This document shows positions 1 to 8,662 of a DNA stretch of 64,000 bases, piece after piece. How positions within the stretch are numbered: the stretch's first letter is position 1; each line of letters starts with the position of its first letter. Source of the stretch: Streptomyces monomycini (GTDB taxonomy: Bacteria; Actinomycetota; Actinomycetes; Streptomycetales; Streptomycetaceae); NCBI RefSeq assembly GCF_022271435.1, contig NZ_JAFIQY010000011.1, positions 142,630 to 206,629 of the forward strand, given 5' to 3'. Position numbers and translations under genes: made by a program. A model generated the notes under the pieces. That model saw only the letters and a program-made list of their open reading frames with translations, was not told the DNA's origin and did no database searches.

Positions 1-599
1 GGCGCTTGCTGCCAGGGACGCCAGCATCACGGCTCGATCCCGAGCACTCCTCGACGGTGCCACCGCACTCAGTGCGGTGCTCTCCATTCACAGTCAAACG
101 GTCTGATCCGGAATGGGTGCGGCTCGCATCCCCTTCAGAGGAGCCGCGCCCAACTTCGCTGGCGCACCGCTGTCCGCCAGCGCCTTCACTGTCAGCGGAT
201 GTCGGATCCCCGGCAACCACATCGTCGTCGATGCGGCCAAGCTCTCCTCGATTCACTTGTCCACCCCGGGCTGATCCGGTGCCGTCGGGCCCTTCGTCCC
301 GCGGACACCGTTGACTTCGTCTCCGAATGCGAGAGGCAGCGTGCCGGCCTCGGCCAACTGGCCACCGTCCCGTCCGGTACGCCTCACAGCCCCGGACGGG
401 CCCAGGCCCGGCACCGTCCAGTTCTCAGGGCACGGCCAATGCAGGTCGTTACCGGCCCGCGGTCGGCAGGCCGCCTTAAGTGGCCGTTGCTGCCGGGGAA
501 TCGGCGGTGCCTCGTTCACGCGAACCGAGAGCGCCGGTGCGCAGGCCGGGCGGCAATCGAAGCTCGGCAGAGATCGAGCAGTTCATGACTCCAGGCAGC
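1..599. other. No recognisable gene
   Basis: Open frames exist on both strands but none has a convincing start, ribosome site or protein pattern, and they overlap one another in the way GC-rich shadow frames do. I see nothing functional here apart from the hairpin that follows. Confidence 0.4.
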
Positions 600-633
600 G
601 TGGGCCCCCGCCGAAAGTTCGGCGAGGGCCCAC
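600..633 (-). terminator. Hairpin terminator after the first hydrolase gene
   Basis: Two 16-base arms (600-615 and 618-633) pair with one mismatch around a 2-base loop. The hairpin lies about 90 bases beyond the stop of the minus-strand hydrolase gene, which fits a factor-independent terminator without a U-tract, as is usual in Streptomyces. Confidence 0.6.
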
Positions 634-721
634 ATGAGGAGTGCTGCGGAGGGCCTGTCCTTGATGAGCGGCATCCCGGCCGGCATCCGCTACCGTCTGT
701 TGCCGGTCTGGCAGCCCGGCG

Positions 722-1453
722 TTACTTCAGATGCCGTGTGAAGAACTGGGCCGCGGCGTCCCCCGCGTACTGCGGGACGCCGGTGTGCCCGCCCATATGG
801 GCGTGCAGGGACTTCTCCTCGGAGCTGAAGGCGTCGAACAGGTCCAGGGCCGCCTGCCGGTCGTTGCCTTCGTCGTCCCACTGCAGCAGCACGTGCAGCG
901 GAATGGTGACCCGGCCGGCCTCCGCGAACATGGCGCGAGGCACGAGACTCCCGGCGAACAGAACAGCTGCCGCGATACGCGGCTCGGCCACTGCCAGCCG
1001 GACGCCGATGGAGATCACGCCCCCCGAGTACCCGACCGGGCCGCCGATCCCGGGCAGCGACAGGAGGGCGTCCAGGGCGGCCTGCCATTCCGGGACCGCC
1101 TTGTCGGCCAGCGGGAGGATGAGGGCGTCGACGGTCTCGTCGCTGACCGGCTCGCCGGCCTCCATCGCCCGGCGAAGGTCAGCGCGGGCCTGCTCGGCGG
1201 CGGGCCAACGGGGCCGGTCGCCGCTTCCGGGAAGCTCGATGGTGGCCGTGGCGAAGCCGCCCGCCGCACAGTGCCGGGCCCGTCCCACCAGCCGGGGGTA
1301 CATCTTGCGCAGCCCGCCGGGGTGGCCGAGCAGGATCAGCGGCACCGGTGCGGATACGGACACAGGAGTCCACAGGATGCCGGGGACCTCGCCCAGGGTG
1401 AATGCGCGTTCGAGGACGCCGCCGTCGAGACGCTGTTCCGAAGAGAAATGCAT
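722..1453 (-). CDS. Alpha/beta hydrolase (dienelactone-hydrolase-like)
   Basis: A 243-residue protein with the alpha/beta-hydrolase pattern. It has an LILLGHPGG oxyanion-type segment near residue 40, a GYSGG nucleophile elbow (GxSxG) near residue 143, an LLQWDDE strand carrying a likely acid near residue 195, and a C-terminal HTGVP histidine near residue 225. It is clearly paralogous to the gene at 11633-12361 (same length, same order of motifs, matching N-terminus), although the residue after the nucleophile differs. The substrate is unknown; small esters, lactones or thioesters are possible. It appears to be cytoplasmic, with no signal peptide. A minus-strand regulator remnant lies just upstream and a hairpin lies downstream. 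Confidence 0.75.
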   Translation of the reverse strand: MHFSSEQRLDGGVLERAFTLGEVPGILWTPVSVSAPVPLILLGHPGGLRKMYPRLVGRARHCAAGGFATATIELPGSGDRPRWPAAEQARADLRRAMEAGEPVSDETVDALILPLADKAVPEWQAALDALLSLPGIGGPVGYSGGVISIGVRLAVAEPRIAAAVLFAGSLVPRAMFAEAGRVTIPLHVLLQWDDEGNDRQAALDLFDAFSSEEKSLHAHMGGHTGVPQYAGDAAAQFFTRHLK

Positions 1454-1498
1454 GGTCGTGCCTTTCGGGAGTGCACTGGAACGGTGCTCCCGGACGAC

Positions 1499-1864
1499 CT
1501 AACGTCCGACCGTGACCCCGGAGGAGAGCACCCATGTCGATACTGCGTTCACGGGTACCACCTCCTCGATCTCTCGCACGGCCATTGGAAATGTAGCAGG
1601 GGCCGCCCACATCCGCCGAACGGTTTTTCGGAGCCCCATGGCCAGGTCACCCCCGGGGTCGCTATACAGAGTTACTCGGAGTCGCCGCGGTTCCCGAGCG
1701 GTGGCAATGTAGGGGCGGAGCGCGCGGATGCTGGCATTCCTCATGGACATCGGGCACGACGCACCGTCGGCGTCCCTCGCATTCGCATAGTGTGGATCAG
1801 CATCGGCTGCGACCTGTGTGCACACCAGGTCTTCAGCGGTGAAGTGGATCCGTAGAGACGACAT
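1499..1864 (-). pseudogene. Degenerate ArsR-like regulator remnant
   Basis: The first 20 or so residues (MSSLRIHFTAEDL...) match the opening typical of a large Streptomyces family of winged-helix ArsR-type regulators. After that the sequence loses the family pattern, has no recognisable helix-turn-helix, and codon third positions become irregular. The frame stops after 121 residues, while the usual length is about 300 or more. It sits immediately upstream of the hydrolase on the same strand, so it may once have controlled it. A new short gene cannot be excluded. Confidence 0.35.
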
Positions 1865-2178
1865 GACACCTCCGTGATGTCACCACCCCCGCTCACCATG
1901 CTGCACAACCCGTCAGCAAGTCACTGGGCGGCCTCGAACCCAGCGGGCGCGAATGCGCCCTGAGTGTGTCTTTGCACCCCGCTGACGCCCCGTGCCCGCA
2001 GCTCCCTCGCGGCTCTGCGCCCGCAGTGCCGCGCGCAAGCGATATGACCTCCAAGGCCCGGCTTGCGATGATGAACCAGCAGCCGCAGCCGCAGCCGCAG
2101 CCGCAGCCGCCTCCGTGGGAGTGGACCGAAGTCCGTGGTGAACTCGGTGCTTCCTTGTGAACACTGTGTGCAGGAGCC
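1865..2178. other. No clear gene; contains CAGCCG repeats and a possible micro-ORF
   Basis: A 38-codon plus-strand frame from ATG 2044 to 2160 would encode a peptide with a PQPQPQ run followed by PPPWEWTE. It has no strong ribosome site. Codon use is compatible with coding but is dominated by the repeat. I do not recognise the peptide. Confidence 0.25.
2077..2112 (+). repeat. Short tandem repeat (CAGCCG)5
   Basis: Five perfect CAGCCG hexamers (2080-2109) with partial flanking units. Read on the plus strand they encode Pro-Gln dipeptides. Such an array can change length by slippage. Confidence 0.8.
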
Positions 2179-3156
2179 GTGGCTTCGCATGGGTGCGCGC
2201 TGCGGCCGGAACCTGGTGTGGGGTGCAGCGTGGCGTTGTTCATGGCCTGGCGAGGCTCGTTCGGTGATACGCGGCTGTGGTGGTCGCAGACCCGCGACGG
2301 GAAGATCTGGTCGCCGCAGCAGCGGGTGTTCGGTGCGGCATCGACGGAGAAGCCGGCACTGGCGGCGTGGCGCGGCCTGTTGTACCTGGCCTGGCGCGAC
2401 GCGGGCCCGGACCAGACGCTGTGGTGGGCAGCGTACGACGGGCGGGGCTGGAGCGGGCCGCGGCCGGTGCCAGGTGCGGCCTCCAGCCACGCTCCCGCCC
2501 TGGTGGCCAACCGTGGCGGGCTGCATCTGTACTGGAAGGGAGCGGGCGGGGACGAACGGCTGTGGCAGACCATGTTCGACGGCCGGTCCTGGTCACCGCC
2601 GCAGGCGCTGTTCGACGGCTGGCCGATGACGGCCTCCCGCCCCGCTGCGACCGCCACCCACACCACCAGCGTGTGGCTGGCGTTCACCGGCGCGGGTCAG
2701 GACCGGACCGTCCACCTGTGCCCTTCACCCGACGGCACGCTCTGGAATCACGGCGACGTCACCGTGGGGCCGGCCATGGCGGTGAGCGCCTGGCCTTCGC
2801 TCGCCGGCCGGGCCGGGCGCGCGGAGCGTCTGCTGCTGGCCTGGCCGGATCACGACGGACGCGTGTGGTGCTCGATCTGCGACGACGCCGCACGCCACTG
2901 GTCGCTCCCGGTCGCCGCGCCCGTGCGTTCGCTGCGCGGGGTCGGCTTCGCCGACTGGGGAACGGTGGATGCCTATGCGGCCTGGGCGGTGGCTCCGGAA
3001 GAGGACTACGGCATCTTCTGGGCGGACACGGCCGGTGGCACCGCCTGGCGGGACCCTGTTACCGGCAGCGTTTTGCGGCCGGGCCAGCGCCGCTTGGAGG
3101 GGCGGGTTTCGCTGCGGGAGCCAGCCATGGCAGCCTTCGGCCGCATGTGGCGATAG
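2179..3156 (+). CDS. W-rich beta-propeller protein (lectin/sialidase-fold-like)
   Basis: Up to 325 residues made of about six imperfect blades of 45-55 residues, each with a strand ending LWW, LYW or similar and a following GRxWSxP turn (for example DGRGWSGP and DGRSWSPP). This resembles BNR/Asp-box or fucose-lectin-type propellers. No catalytic set of a sialidase could be picked out, so a binding or structural role is more likely. No signal peptide is visible in the GTG-initiated form. The start is uncertain: GTG 2179 lies 2 bases after GGAG, and ATG 2242 (MAWRGS) is the alternative. Function unknown. Confidence 0.6.
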   Translation: MASHGCALRPEPGVGCSVALFMAWRGSFGDTRLWWSQTRDGKIWSPQQRVFGAASTEKPALAAWRGLLYLAWRDAGPDQTLWWAAYDGRGWSGPRPVPGAASSHAPALVANRGGLHLYWKGAGGDERLWQTMFDGRSWSPPQALFDGWPMTASRPAATATHTTSVWLAFTGAGQDRTVHLCPSPDGTLWNHGDVTVGPAMAVSAWPSLAGRAGRAERLLLAWPDHDGRVWCSICDDAARHWSLPVAAPVRSLRGVGFADWGTVDAYAAWAVAPEEDYGIFWADTAGGTAWRDPVTGSVLRPGQRRLEGRVSLREPAMAAFGRMWR

Positions 3157-3474
3157 CCGGGCAGCCTTACGGCAGCCGGAAAGCTGCCGCAAGAGGTCTT
3201 CGAGGCGCGCCCCGACCCTCGCCCCTCGGCCACAGAACACAAGGTGACGCAATCCTGTAGGGCTCGCGTGTCAGAGGCAGGCGCCACAAGGTCACCGCTG
3301 CCGCTGGCGTGTGGCGCACGCGGGCGCGCGGCCGGGGGCGCGCACTCCTGGCCGGACGGATCGCCGCTGGGCCTTCGCGTCGGCGGCCCCCGGGCGGGGT
3401 ACGCCGGAGACATGCCTTCGGCCCTTCACCCGTTGGTGAGGTGCCGCCCACCCTCCACGAGCCGGGAGACCCAC
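3157..3474. other. Gene-free spacer
   Basis: Nothing convincing was seen on either strand. It separates the propeller gene from the start of the interrupted ATPase gene. Confidence 0.4.
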
Positions 3475-3768
3475 GATGGTGGAACCAGCGAATCCGTCCA
3501 CCAGCGTCCGCGTCCCGCGGGCCGTGGAGTACCTGCTGCCGCATGCCTGCGGGACGGTGTTCTGGGCCCGGCGGCTGACCATCGCCTTCGGCCGGCCCGC
3601 TGCGTGCTGATCCGGCGGATGCCGCGCTGGTGGTCACGGAACTGGTCGCCAACGTCACCCGCCACACCAAGAGCCGCTGCCGACTGCGCCTGAACGCCCA
3701 GCCGCACCGGCTGGCCGTGGAAGTGCACGACGACAGCCCGGACTGGCCGCGCATCGCTGCGCCGTCTA

Positions 3769-5003
3769 GTGCTGTGACCGGGAAGGTTTGCCGGGTTGGT
3801 GGTCAGGCCGCGGCAGGCAATGGTCTGCCGCCCCAGCGGACGCCTTTTACGCTGCGGATGCGGGCGCGTTCGCGACGTTGGGCGGCGAGGACGTCGGGGT
3901 GACGGGTGTGCTGGTTGCGCCAGCGCAGGTAGGCGTGCAGGGCTCTGGTCTGGACGGTGTGGTTGGGATGGTCGGAGTTGGCCAGGGTGAACTGCCGCAG
4001 GGGCCCGAAGTGGGCCTCGATGGGGTTGGCCCAGGACGCGTAGGTCGGGGTGAAGCACAGCGCGACGTTCTTGCGGACTGCCCACCTGCGGATGCGCCAG
4101 TTCAGGTGGGCGGAGAGGTTGTCGAGGATCACGTAGAGCGGGGCGCCGTCCGGGCGGGCCGCGCGGATGGAGCGCAGGGCGGCCCAGGTGTGGTCGATGC
4201 CTTTGCGCTTGCGGTTGACGCCCCACAGTTTGTCGTCGCCGACCGAGTAGCAGCCGTGGAAATAGGTGATGCCGTGGGTGCGGCGGAACGTGGCCGGCAG
4301 CCGCTCGGGCCTGCCGTGTCCGGCCCAGCAGGAGCCGGCAGTGGGGCGGATGCCCAGCGGCCCGAACTCGTCGAACGCGAACGTGCGGTCCGCGCGCTCA
4401 TTGAGCGCGTACTCAATGTGTTCCAGCTTGGCGTCGAACGTCGGGTCCGGGGCTCCTTCCAGGTCTTGGTGCGCTGGAAGGAGATCCCCCGGCGGGCCGG
4501 CAGGCAGCGCAGTGTCTCCCGGCCGATCCGGACGGGCCTGGCAACGTCGCGGCGCAGGTGGTCGGCGAGTTTGCGGATCGACCAGCGGGTGAAGGGCTTG
4601 CCCAGCACAGTGGGGCGGGCGGCGGCCGTCCGGACGACGAAGTCCTCGTCGTCACCGCTCAGCAGGCGGGGACGGCCTCCCGTCCACTGAGGGTCCAGGC
4701 ATGCGAGCCCGATCTCGTTGAAGCGGTGGATCACGTCACGGACGGTGTCCTCGTCCGCCTGGACCAGGTGCGCGATCACTGGGACCGTGCTGCCGCCGGC
4801 TGAGGCCAGGAGCATCATCGCCCGGCGAAATCGCACAGAGTTCGTGCTGCCCCGCCGAACGATGTGTTGGAGCTTCTGTCCTTCCTGCTCAGTCAGCCTG
4901 CGGACCTTGACCGGTAAAGCCATACCCGCCTCCCATGCCAGTCGGCGTGCTGACACCCGACTAGCACAACCGACAACCCGGCAAACCTTCCCGGTCACAG
5001 CAC
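3769..5003 (-). mobile_element. IS630-family insertion sequence, 1235 bp
   Basis: The ends are perfect inverted repeats of about 30 bases beginning GTGCTGTGACCGGGAAGG, with the left end at 3769 and the right end at 5003. A TA dinucleotide flanks each end (3767-3768 and 5004-5005), which is the target duplication expected of IS630/mariner elements. Removing the element and one TA rejoins the ATPase reading frame. It carries one transposase gene on the minus strand. Confidence 0.92.
3803..4923 (-). pseudogene. IS630 DDE transposase, split by a frameshift
   Basis: From ATG 4923 (MALPVKVRRLTEQEG) the first half carries the helix-turn-helix region and continues to TKTWKEP near 4450. The DDE half then lies in another frame: FAFDEFGPL (first Asp), YVILDNLSAH (second Asp) and WANPIEAHF (Glu), ending at 3803. 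A one-base deletion within the GGAGCCCCGG stretch explains the shift. Some IS630 elements use programmed frameshifting, so an active element cannot be ruled out, but there is no classical slippery heptamer. Family length (about 370 residues) is matched if the two halves are joined. Confidence 0.8.
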
Positions 5004-5247
5004 TAGCGAGCGGGAGCAGGGCCGTGGCCTGGCCATTGTGGACGCTTTCAGCGAACGCCTCGACGTCTGCGACGCCCCCGGGGAGGAAATACTGTGCGCG
5101 CCACCCCTCACCGCCGCGACCTCCCCCGATTCCCGGTGCCAACTGTGAGCGCGTGCAGCGGGTGCGCGGGCAGCAGCAGCCCGCGCACCCTGCGGCTACG
5201 GCACCGCCCTGCCAGTCTCCCGCGGCACGACCGGCGTGTCCCGCCGC

Positions 5248-5526
5248 TTACCGGACACGCCCGACGCCACAGTGACGCTGTCTGCCGGTGAAGGTGGGCG
5301 AGGGGGCGCTGGATGCCCACATGTAGGCGGGACGGGAGGCTGGAAGGAGCCGGTCGCGGCCTGCGGGGCTGCAGGAGATCCGGTAGCCGCATCGCGTGCA
5401 CTCTTCGGTGACCACGAGGCCGTCATCGGTCTGCGAGCGGTGGTGCTGCGGCGCGCAGCCGTGCGTGGCCATGGTGGGAAGCACGGCCATCTCCTCACGC
5501 CGGGCGCACGCCGGCGCGAAGCTCAT
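5248..5526 (-). CDS. Small Cys-rich hypothetical protein
   Basis: A 92-residue frame with strongly GC-biased third positions. It contains HGC, later EECTRCGYR and ISC, so a single zinc- or metal-binding knuckle (CxxC) is possible. A GAGGAG sequence just before an internal ATG (Met13) may set a shorter start. It lies beyond the terminator hairpins of the lamin-tail gene on the same strand. I do not recognise the family. Confidence 0.45.
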   Translation of the reverse strand: MSFAPACARREEMAVLPTMATHGCAPQHHRSQTDDGLVVTEECTRCGYRISCSPAGRDRLLPASRPAYMWASSAPSPTFTGRQRHCGVGRVR

Positions 5527-5580
5527 TGTCGCGCCGCCGGACGGTGAGCCCAAGGGCGGTACCGGCCGCCACGGGTCGGC

Positions 5581-5649
5581 GGTGCGCCGCAGCCTTCCCC
5601 GTGGCTGCGGCGCACCTGGCAAGGCGGGGCCGCTGGGAGGCGGCCCCGC
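5581..5649 (-). terminator. Double hairpin after the lamin-tail gene
   Basis: Two perfect stem-loops in tandem: 14-base arms at 5581-5594/5603-5616 and 10-base arms at 5624-5633/5640-5649. They begin 8 bases past the stop of the minus-strand secreted protein gene. They could also stop transcription coming from the other side. Confidence 0.7.
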
Positions 5650-5656
5650 GCTGTGG

Positions 5657-6124
5657 CTAGCGCAGGTGACGGCCCCAGTGCTTGGTGTCGACCACGTTGC
5701 GACGGTCGTTGCGCAGGGTGGCGGTGTCACGCCGGTTGTCCCAGGCGTAGTCGCGGCGGTTCTGGAAGACGTCGCGCCAGGTGTCACGGCCGTGACCGGT
5801 GTGGACCCGGACTTCCTGACGTCCGCCCAGACGCAGGTTGTGGAAGCGGTAGGTCTTGTGAGTGCGCTCGCTGGTCAGCGACCAGCCCTGGAGGCTGACC
5901 GGGCGGTGGCTGGTGTTTTTCACGGTGACCCACTCGGCGTTCAGGGACCGGTTGGAGCCGTCGTCGCGCCCGGGGGAGTCGGCCTGCACCGCGCCGATGA
6001 CGACGGGGGAGCGGTGCGGGGCCGGCAGGGTGTGGGAACCGGTGGCGGCGGTGGCGGGCAGGGCGGCGGTGACCAGGGCGGCCGAGCCGAGGACGACGGC
6101 CGTGAGACGGGCGGAACGGGACAT
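5657..6124 (-). CDS. Secreted lamin-tail-domain protein
   Basis: A 155-residue protein. ATG 6124 is preceded by AGGAGG at ideal spacing. Residues 1-27 form a Sec signal peptide (basic MSRSARLT, a hydrophobic core, then ALPATAATG). The rest matches the lamin-tail (LTD) immunoglobulin-like fold: NAEWVTVKNTSHRPVSLQGWSL, then HKTYRFHNLRLGGRQEVRVHTG, then DTWRDVFQNRRDYAWDN. Such secreted single-domain LTD proteins are common in Streptomyces and probably bind extracellular or cell-wall material. It is monocistronic, with a terminator directly behind it. Confidence 0.85.
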   Translation of the reverse strand: MSRSARLTAVVLGSAALVTAALPATAATGSHTLPAPHRSPVVIGAVQADSPGRDDGSNRSLNAEWVTVKNTSHRPVSLQGWSLTSERTHKTYRFHNLRLGGRQEVRVHTGHGRDTWRDVFQNRRDYAWDNRRDTATLRNDRRNVVDTKHWGRHLR

Positions 6125-6738
6125 GGCGGACCTCCTGCGGCAGCCCCGCCGCGGAGCGGGGCCGGTGGGACGAGATGCCCGGACGGCTGCCGGGAGCACT
6201 CACTGTGCGCCCGCCGACCTGGCCGTGGTTGAAGGTGCGACGGGCCATCACAGAACACGGACATTTGCACAACTCTTCTACGTCCGCAGTGCACGCCCCC
6301 GCGCCCGGCCGTCAGCCGCGCGCCCCCGGCGCGCCGCACATATTTCGGCGATGAGCTGCGGCTTCGTCGAGGCATGGCTCTGTGAGGGTGGCGTTGCGTA
6401 CAGGCGTGCGCGCAGAGCACCGGAGGTCAGGGAACGCATGTCCATGATGAGAACGGCCCGCGAGGAAGCCGCGGGCGGGCGAAGAACCGTTCAGGCAGCG
6501 GGGCGCCCGCAACGCCGTGCGTTTCCTCCGGGCCCGACGATCGTTTGGCCCGATACGACGCGCTCAGCACCCCGGCCCGCTTCTGTCATGGCTGACCAAC
6601 CGAGGCGGGAGCGACGGGCGTTCGCCGCTCGGGCAGCGATGCCCGGCGCAGGGGCTGGGCGATATCCCGTACGGGATACGGGCGCCTGGTCAACATCAGG
6701 TGCCCGGTTCGTCATCTTCGAAAGATGAAGGACCACAC
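6125..6738. other. Intergenic region between the divergent lamin-tail and chaplin genes
   Basis: No gene is supported. It must hold the promoters of two divergently transcribed secreted-protein genes. I could not pick out convincing -35/-10 pairs. Confidence 0.4.
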
Positions 6739-7515
6739 GTGCACCAACTCGTGAAACACAGCGTGCTGGTCGCCGCGACGGCGACCGGGATACTGGCCGG
6801 CACGGCGGCAGGCGCGCACGCCGACTCCGGCGCCGCGGGGCGCACCGCGGCCTCCCCCGGAGTGCTCGCGGGCAACCTGCTCCAGGCCCCCGTCCATCTG
6901 CCGGTGAACCTGTGCGGCAACACCGTCAACGTCGTCGGCCTGCTCAATCCCGTCTTCGGCAACCACTGCGCCAATCCCGGCGGCCACCACCACCCACCCG
7001 GTCACAAGCCTCCGGGCCACAAGCCCCCCGGTCATAAGCCGCCTGGCCATAAGCCTCCCGGCCACAAGCCGCCTGGCCATAAGCCTCCGGGACACAAGCC
7101 GCCCGGAAATCACCAGCCTCCCGGTCATAAGCCTCCCGGCCACAAGCCGCCCGGAAATCACCAGCCTCCCGGCCACCAGCCTCCGGGCCACAAGCCTCCC
7201 GGGCATCACCAGCCTCCCGGCCACCAGCCGCCTGGGAACCGGCCTCCTGGTCACAAGCCGCCGGGGCATGAAGGCCCCGGTTCTCCGGGGCCGGGGCACC
7301 GGCCGCCGACCGATGTCGCCGGTGAGGTGGACTCCCGTATCCCGCCGGACACGTCCCCGGCCGGCGGGAAGGGCCGGGAGGTCGGGCAAGCCGTGCAGGA
7401 CCAGGCACTGGCACACACCGGCAGCGATCACCTGGGTGCGGCGGCCGCCACCAGTGGTGCGCTGCTGCTCGGTGGCGCGGTGCTCGTACGCCGCAGCCGG
7501 AGCTTGCGCGCCTGA
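6739..7515 (+). CDS. Chaplin-domain cell-wall protein with PPGHK stalk and sortase signal
   Basis: A 258-residue protein from GTG 6739 (AAGGA 7 bases upstream). Parts in order: a signal peptide (residues 1-29, ending AGAHADS); one chaplin domain (SPGVLAGNLLQAPVHLPVNLCGNTVNV, then NPVFGNHC) with the two conserved Cys; a stalk of about 20 PPG[HN] repeats; a linker; and a C-terminal LAHTG sorting motif, hydrophobic segment and RRSRS tail. Short chaplins lack the anchor, and long chaplins usually have two chaplin domains, so one domain on a Pro/His-rich stalk is unusual. It is expected to be fixed to peptidoglycan by a class E sortase and to expose an amyloid-forming domain on aerial hyphae. Confidence 0.88.
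   Translation: MHQLVKHSVLVAATATGILAGTAAGAHADSGAAGRTAASPGVLAGNLLQAPVHLPVNLCGNTVNVVGLLNPVFGNHCANPGGHHHPPGHKPPGHKPPGHKPPGHKPPGHKPPGHKPPGHKPPGNHQPPGHKPPGHKPPGNHQPPGHQPPGHKPPGHHQPPGHQPPGNRPPGHKPPGHEGPGSPGPGHRPPTDVAGEVDSRIPPDTSPAGGKGREVGQAVQDQALAHTGSDHLGAAAATSGALLLGGAVLVRRSRSLRA
6994..7284 (+). repeat. Tandem 15-base repeats encoding PPGHK
   Basis: About 18-20 imperfect units of CCN-CCN-GGN-CAC-AAG run through the stalk of the chaplin-like gene. Some units read PPGNHQ or PPGHQ. The copy number is likely to vary between strains. Confidence 0.85.
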
Positions 7516-7545
7516 GGCGTCTCCCTTCGGCACTGCGTGACCAGC

Positions 7546-7584
7546 CCCGCCTGGCGGCTCCCGGCCCGGGCGCCGCCAGGCGGG
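7546..7584 (+). terminator. Hairpin after the chaplin gene
   Basis: Perfect 13-base arms (7546-7558 and 7572-7584) around a 13-base loop, 30 bases past the chaplin stop codon. Confidence 0.75.
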
Positions 7585-7784
7585 CCTTCCTGCTCGGGCA
7601 CAGCAGCCGCCCGGCGCCGGACAGGTCCACGGGACGCGTCTCGCCTTCGTCTCTGACGGTGCGTCCTGCATCACCGGCTGTCCCTTCGCGGCCTGGGTGG
7701 TCTTCTGGACGGAGCAACGAACCGCCTCCGCAGCCGGTCACGTACCGTTGCAGTTCCTTCACCCGATGGTCACGGACGGTGGCG

Positions 7785-8243
7785 TCAGTACGGTTCCTGT
7801 GCCGGCTCGCAGAAGAGGGCGCTTTGCCCCTCGGACGACTCGACGCGCGCCCAGGCACGGGCGTCGTCGCCCAGGGCACAGAGCGCAGCCGCGCTGTCGT
7901 AGAAGGCGGGCAGCAGCGGTCCGGTGCCGGTGCGTTCGATGACCTTGCGTAGGGCCGGTCCGGGGCCGGCGAGCAGCGGTTCGCCGCCGGCCGAGCGCAG
8001 GCGCATGGCTTTGCGGACCAGGACGGCCAGGGCATCGATGGTCAGCCGCTCCACCGCCGACACGTCGACGATCACGGTCGGGGTGGTGGCGCGGCACCGG
8101 ATGACCGACGCCAGGCAGCTGACCGTCTCCGACGATCCGTCCGGCAGCCACAGCAGGTGGTACTGAGCAGGTCGGGACAAGAGCAACGAAACCCTTCCGC
8201 GCGTAGGGATGGACGCCTCGGTTCCGGAGCGTTTCGGCTCCAC
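7785..8243 (-). CDS. STAS-domain protein (anti-sigma-factor antagonist type)
   Basis: Up to 152 residues. The central strand-helix unit TPTVIVDVSAVERLTIDALAVL, followed by RSAGGEPLLAGPGPALRKVIERTG, fits a STAS domain as in SpoIIAA/RsbV proteins. The usual phosphorylatable Ser is replaced in an SAVERLTIDALA context, where Thr is the candidate. Acting in the cytoplasm, such proteins bind RsbW-like kinases to free sigma factors. The start at GTG 8243 is uncertain because no ribosome site is clear. The neighbouring STAS-ANTAR gene and the broken ATPase suggest one partner-switching network. Confidence 0.65.
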   Translation of the reverse strand: MEPKRSGTEASIPTRGRVSLLLSRPAQYHLLWLPDGSSETVSCLASVIRCRATTPTVIVDVSAVERLTIDALAVLVRKAMRLRSAGGEPLLAGPGPALRKVIERTGTGPLLPAFYDSAAALCALGDDARAWARVESSEGQSALFCEPAQEPY

Positions 8244-8662
8244 GGTTCAGCGCGTCACCGTGCCTCTGGCAAACCCTTAAGACTCAGCAGCATCCCGGAT
8301 CGCCTGCTTGAGTCTTCGTACGCACGGGACGCAACGGGTGCCGTGCGGCAACTGGCGTCTCTAGAGGGGGTTTATGGCCCCGGGGCAGGGCTACCCGGCC
8401 ATGACCTTGACCGGTGTGCAAGAGGGTCAGGGAATGTTCACCGCAGTCGGCCGGCAGGCCGCGGTGAGCGGTCGCTGCCGTCGGGCAAACGGCGGCGGCG
8501 ATAAGCCGGCACCTTCTTGCCGGTGCGCTCGACGCAGCGGGCCCGAGGCGGTCTTCCCTCAGCCTGGCCGACCGTCTCCGTACTGCGTGCCATCGGTGCA
8601 CTCTTCGTGGGCCGGGGCCGGGAGGCGGTGCGCAGCCGGCGAGGGCGAGGCGCCGTTGGCGG
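8244..8662. other. Gene-free spacer
   Basis: No supportable gene on either strand. The frames here lack ribosome sites and family patterns. Confidence 0.4.

Larger units (their letters stand above)
3475..5148 (+). pseudogene. RsbW/SpoIIAB-like ATP-binding protein, broken by IS630 and a frameshift
   Basis: Three collinear pieces of one HATPase_c regulator are visible. From ATG 3475 (GGGAG upstream) come VRVPRAVEYLLPHA and a segment typical of these proteins, ending in a stop near 3609. The next piece, two frames away, carries the N-box helix ALVVTELVANVTRH (about 3615-3660) and runs to 3766. After the insertion element the frame resumes exactly at the TA target with the G-box motif GRGLAIVDAFSERLDV and stops at 5148. 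The gene therefore has an indel around 3585-3610 as well as the transposon. Intact relatives act as anti-sigma kinases in partner-switching networks. It is probably inactive. Confidence 0.75.

Noticed and set aside
2179..3156. Calling the propeller protein a sialidase
   Set aside because: The Arg triad and Asp boxes of active sialidases could not be identified.
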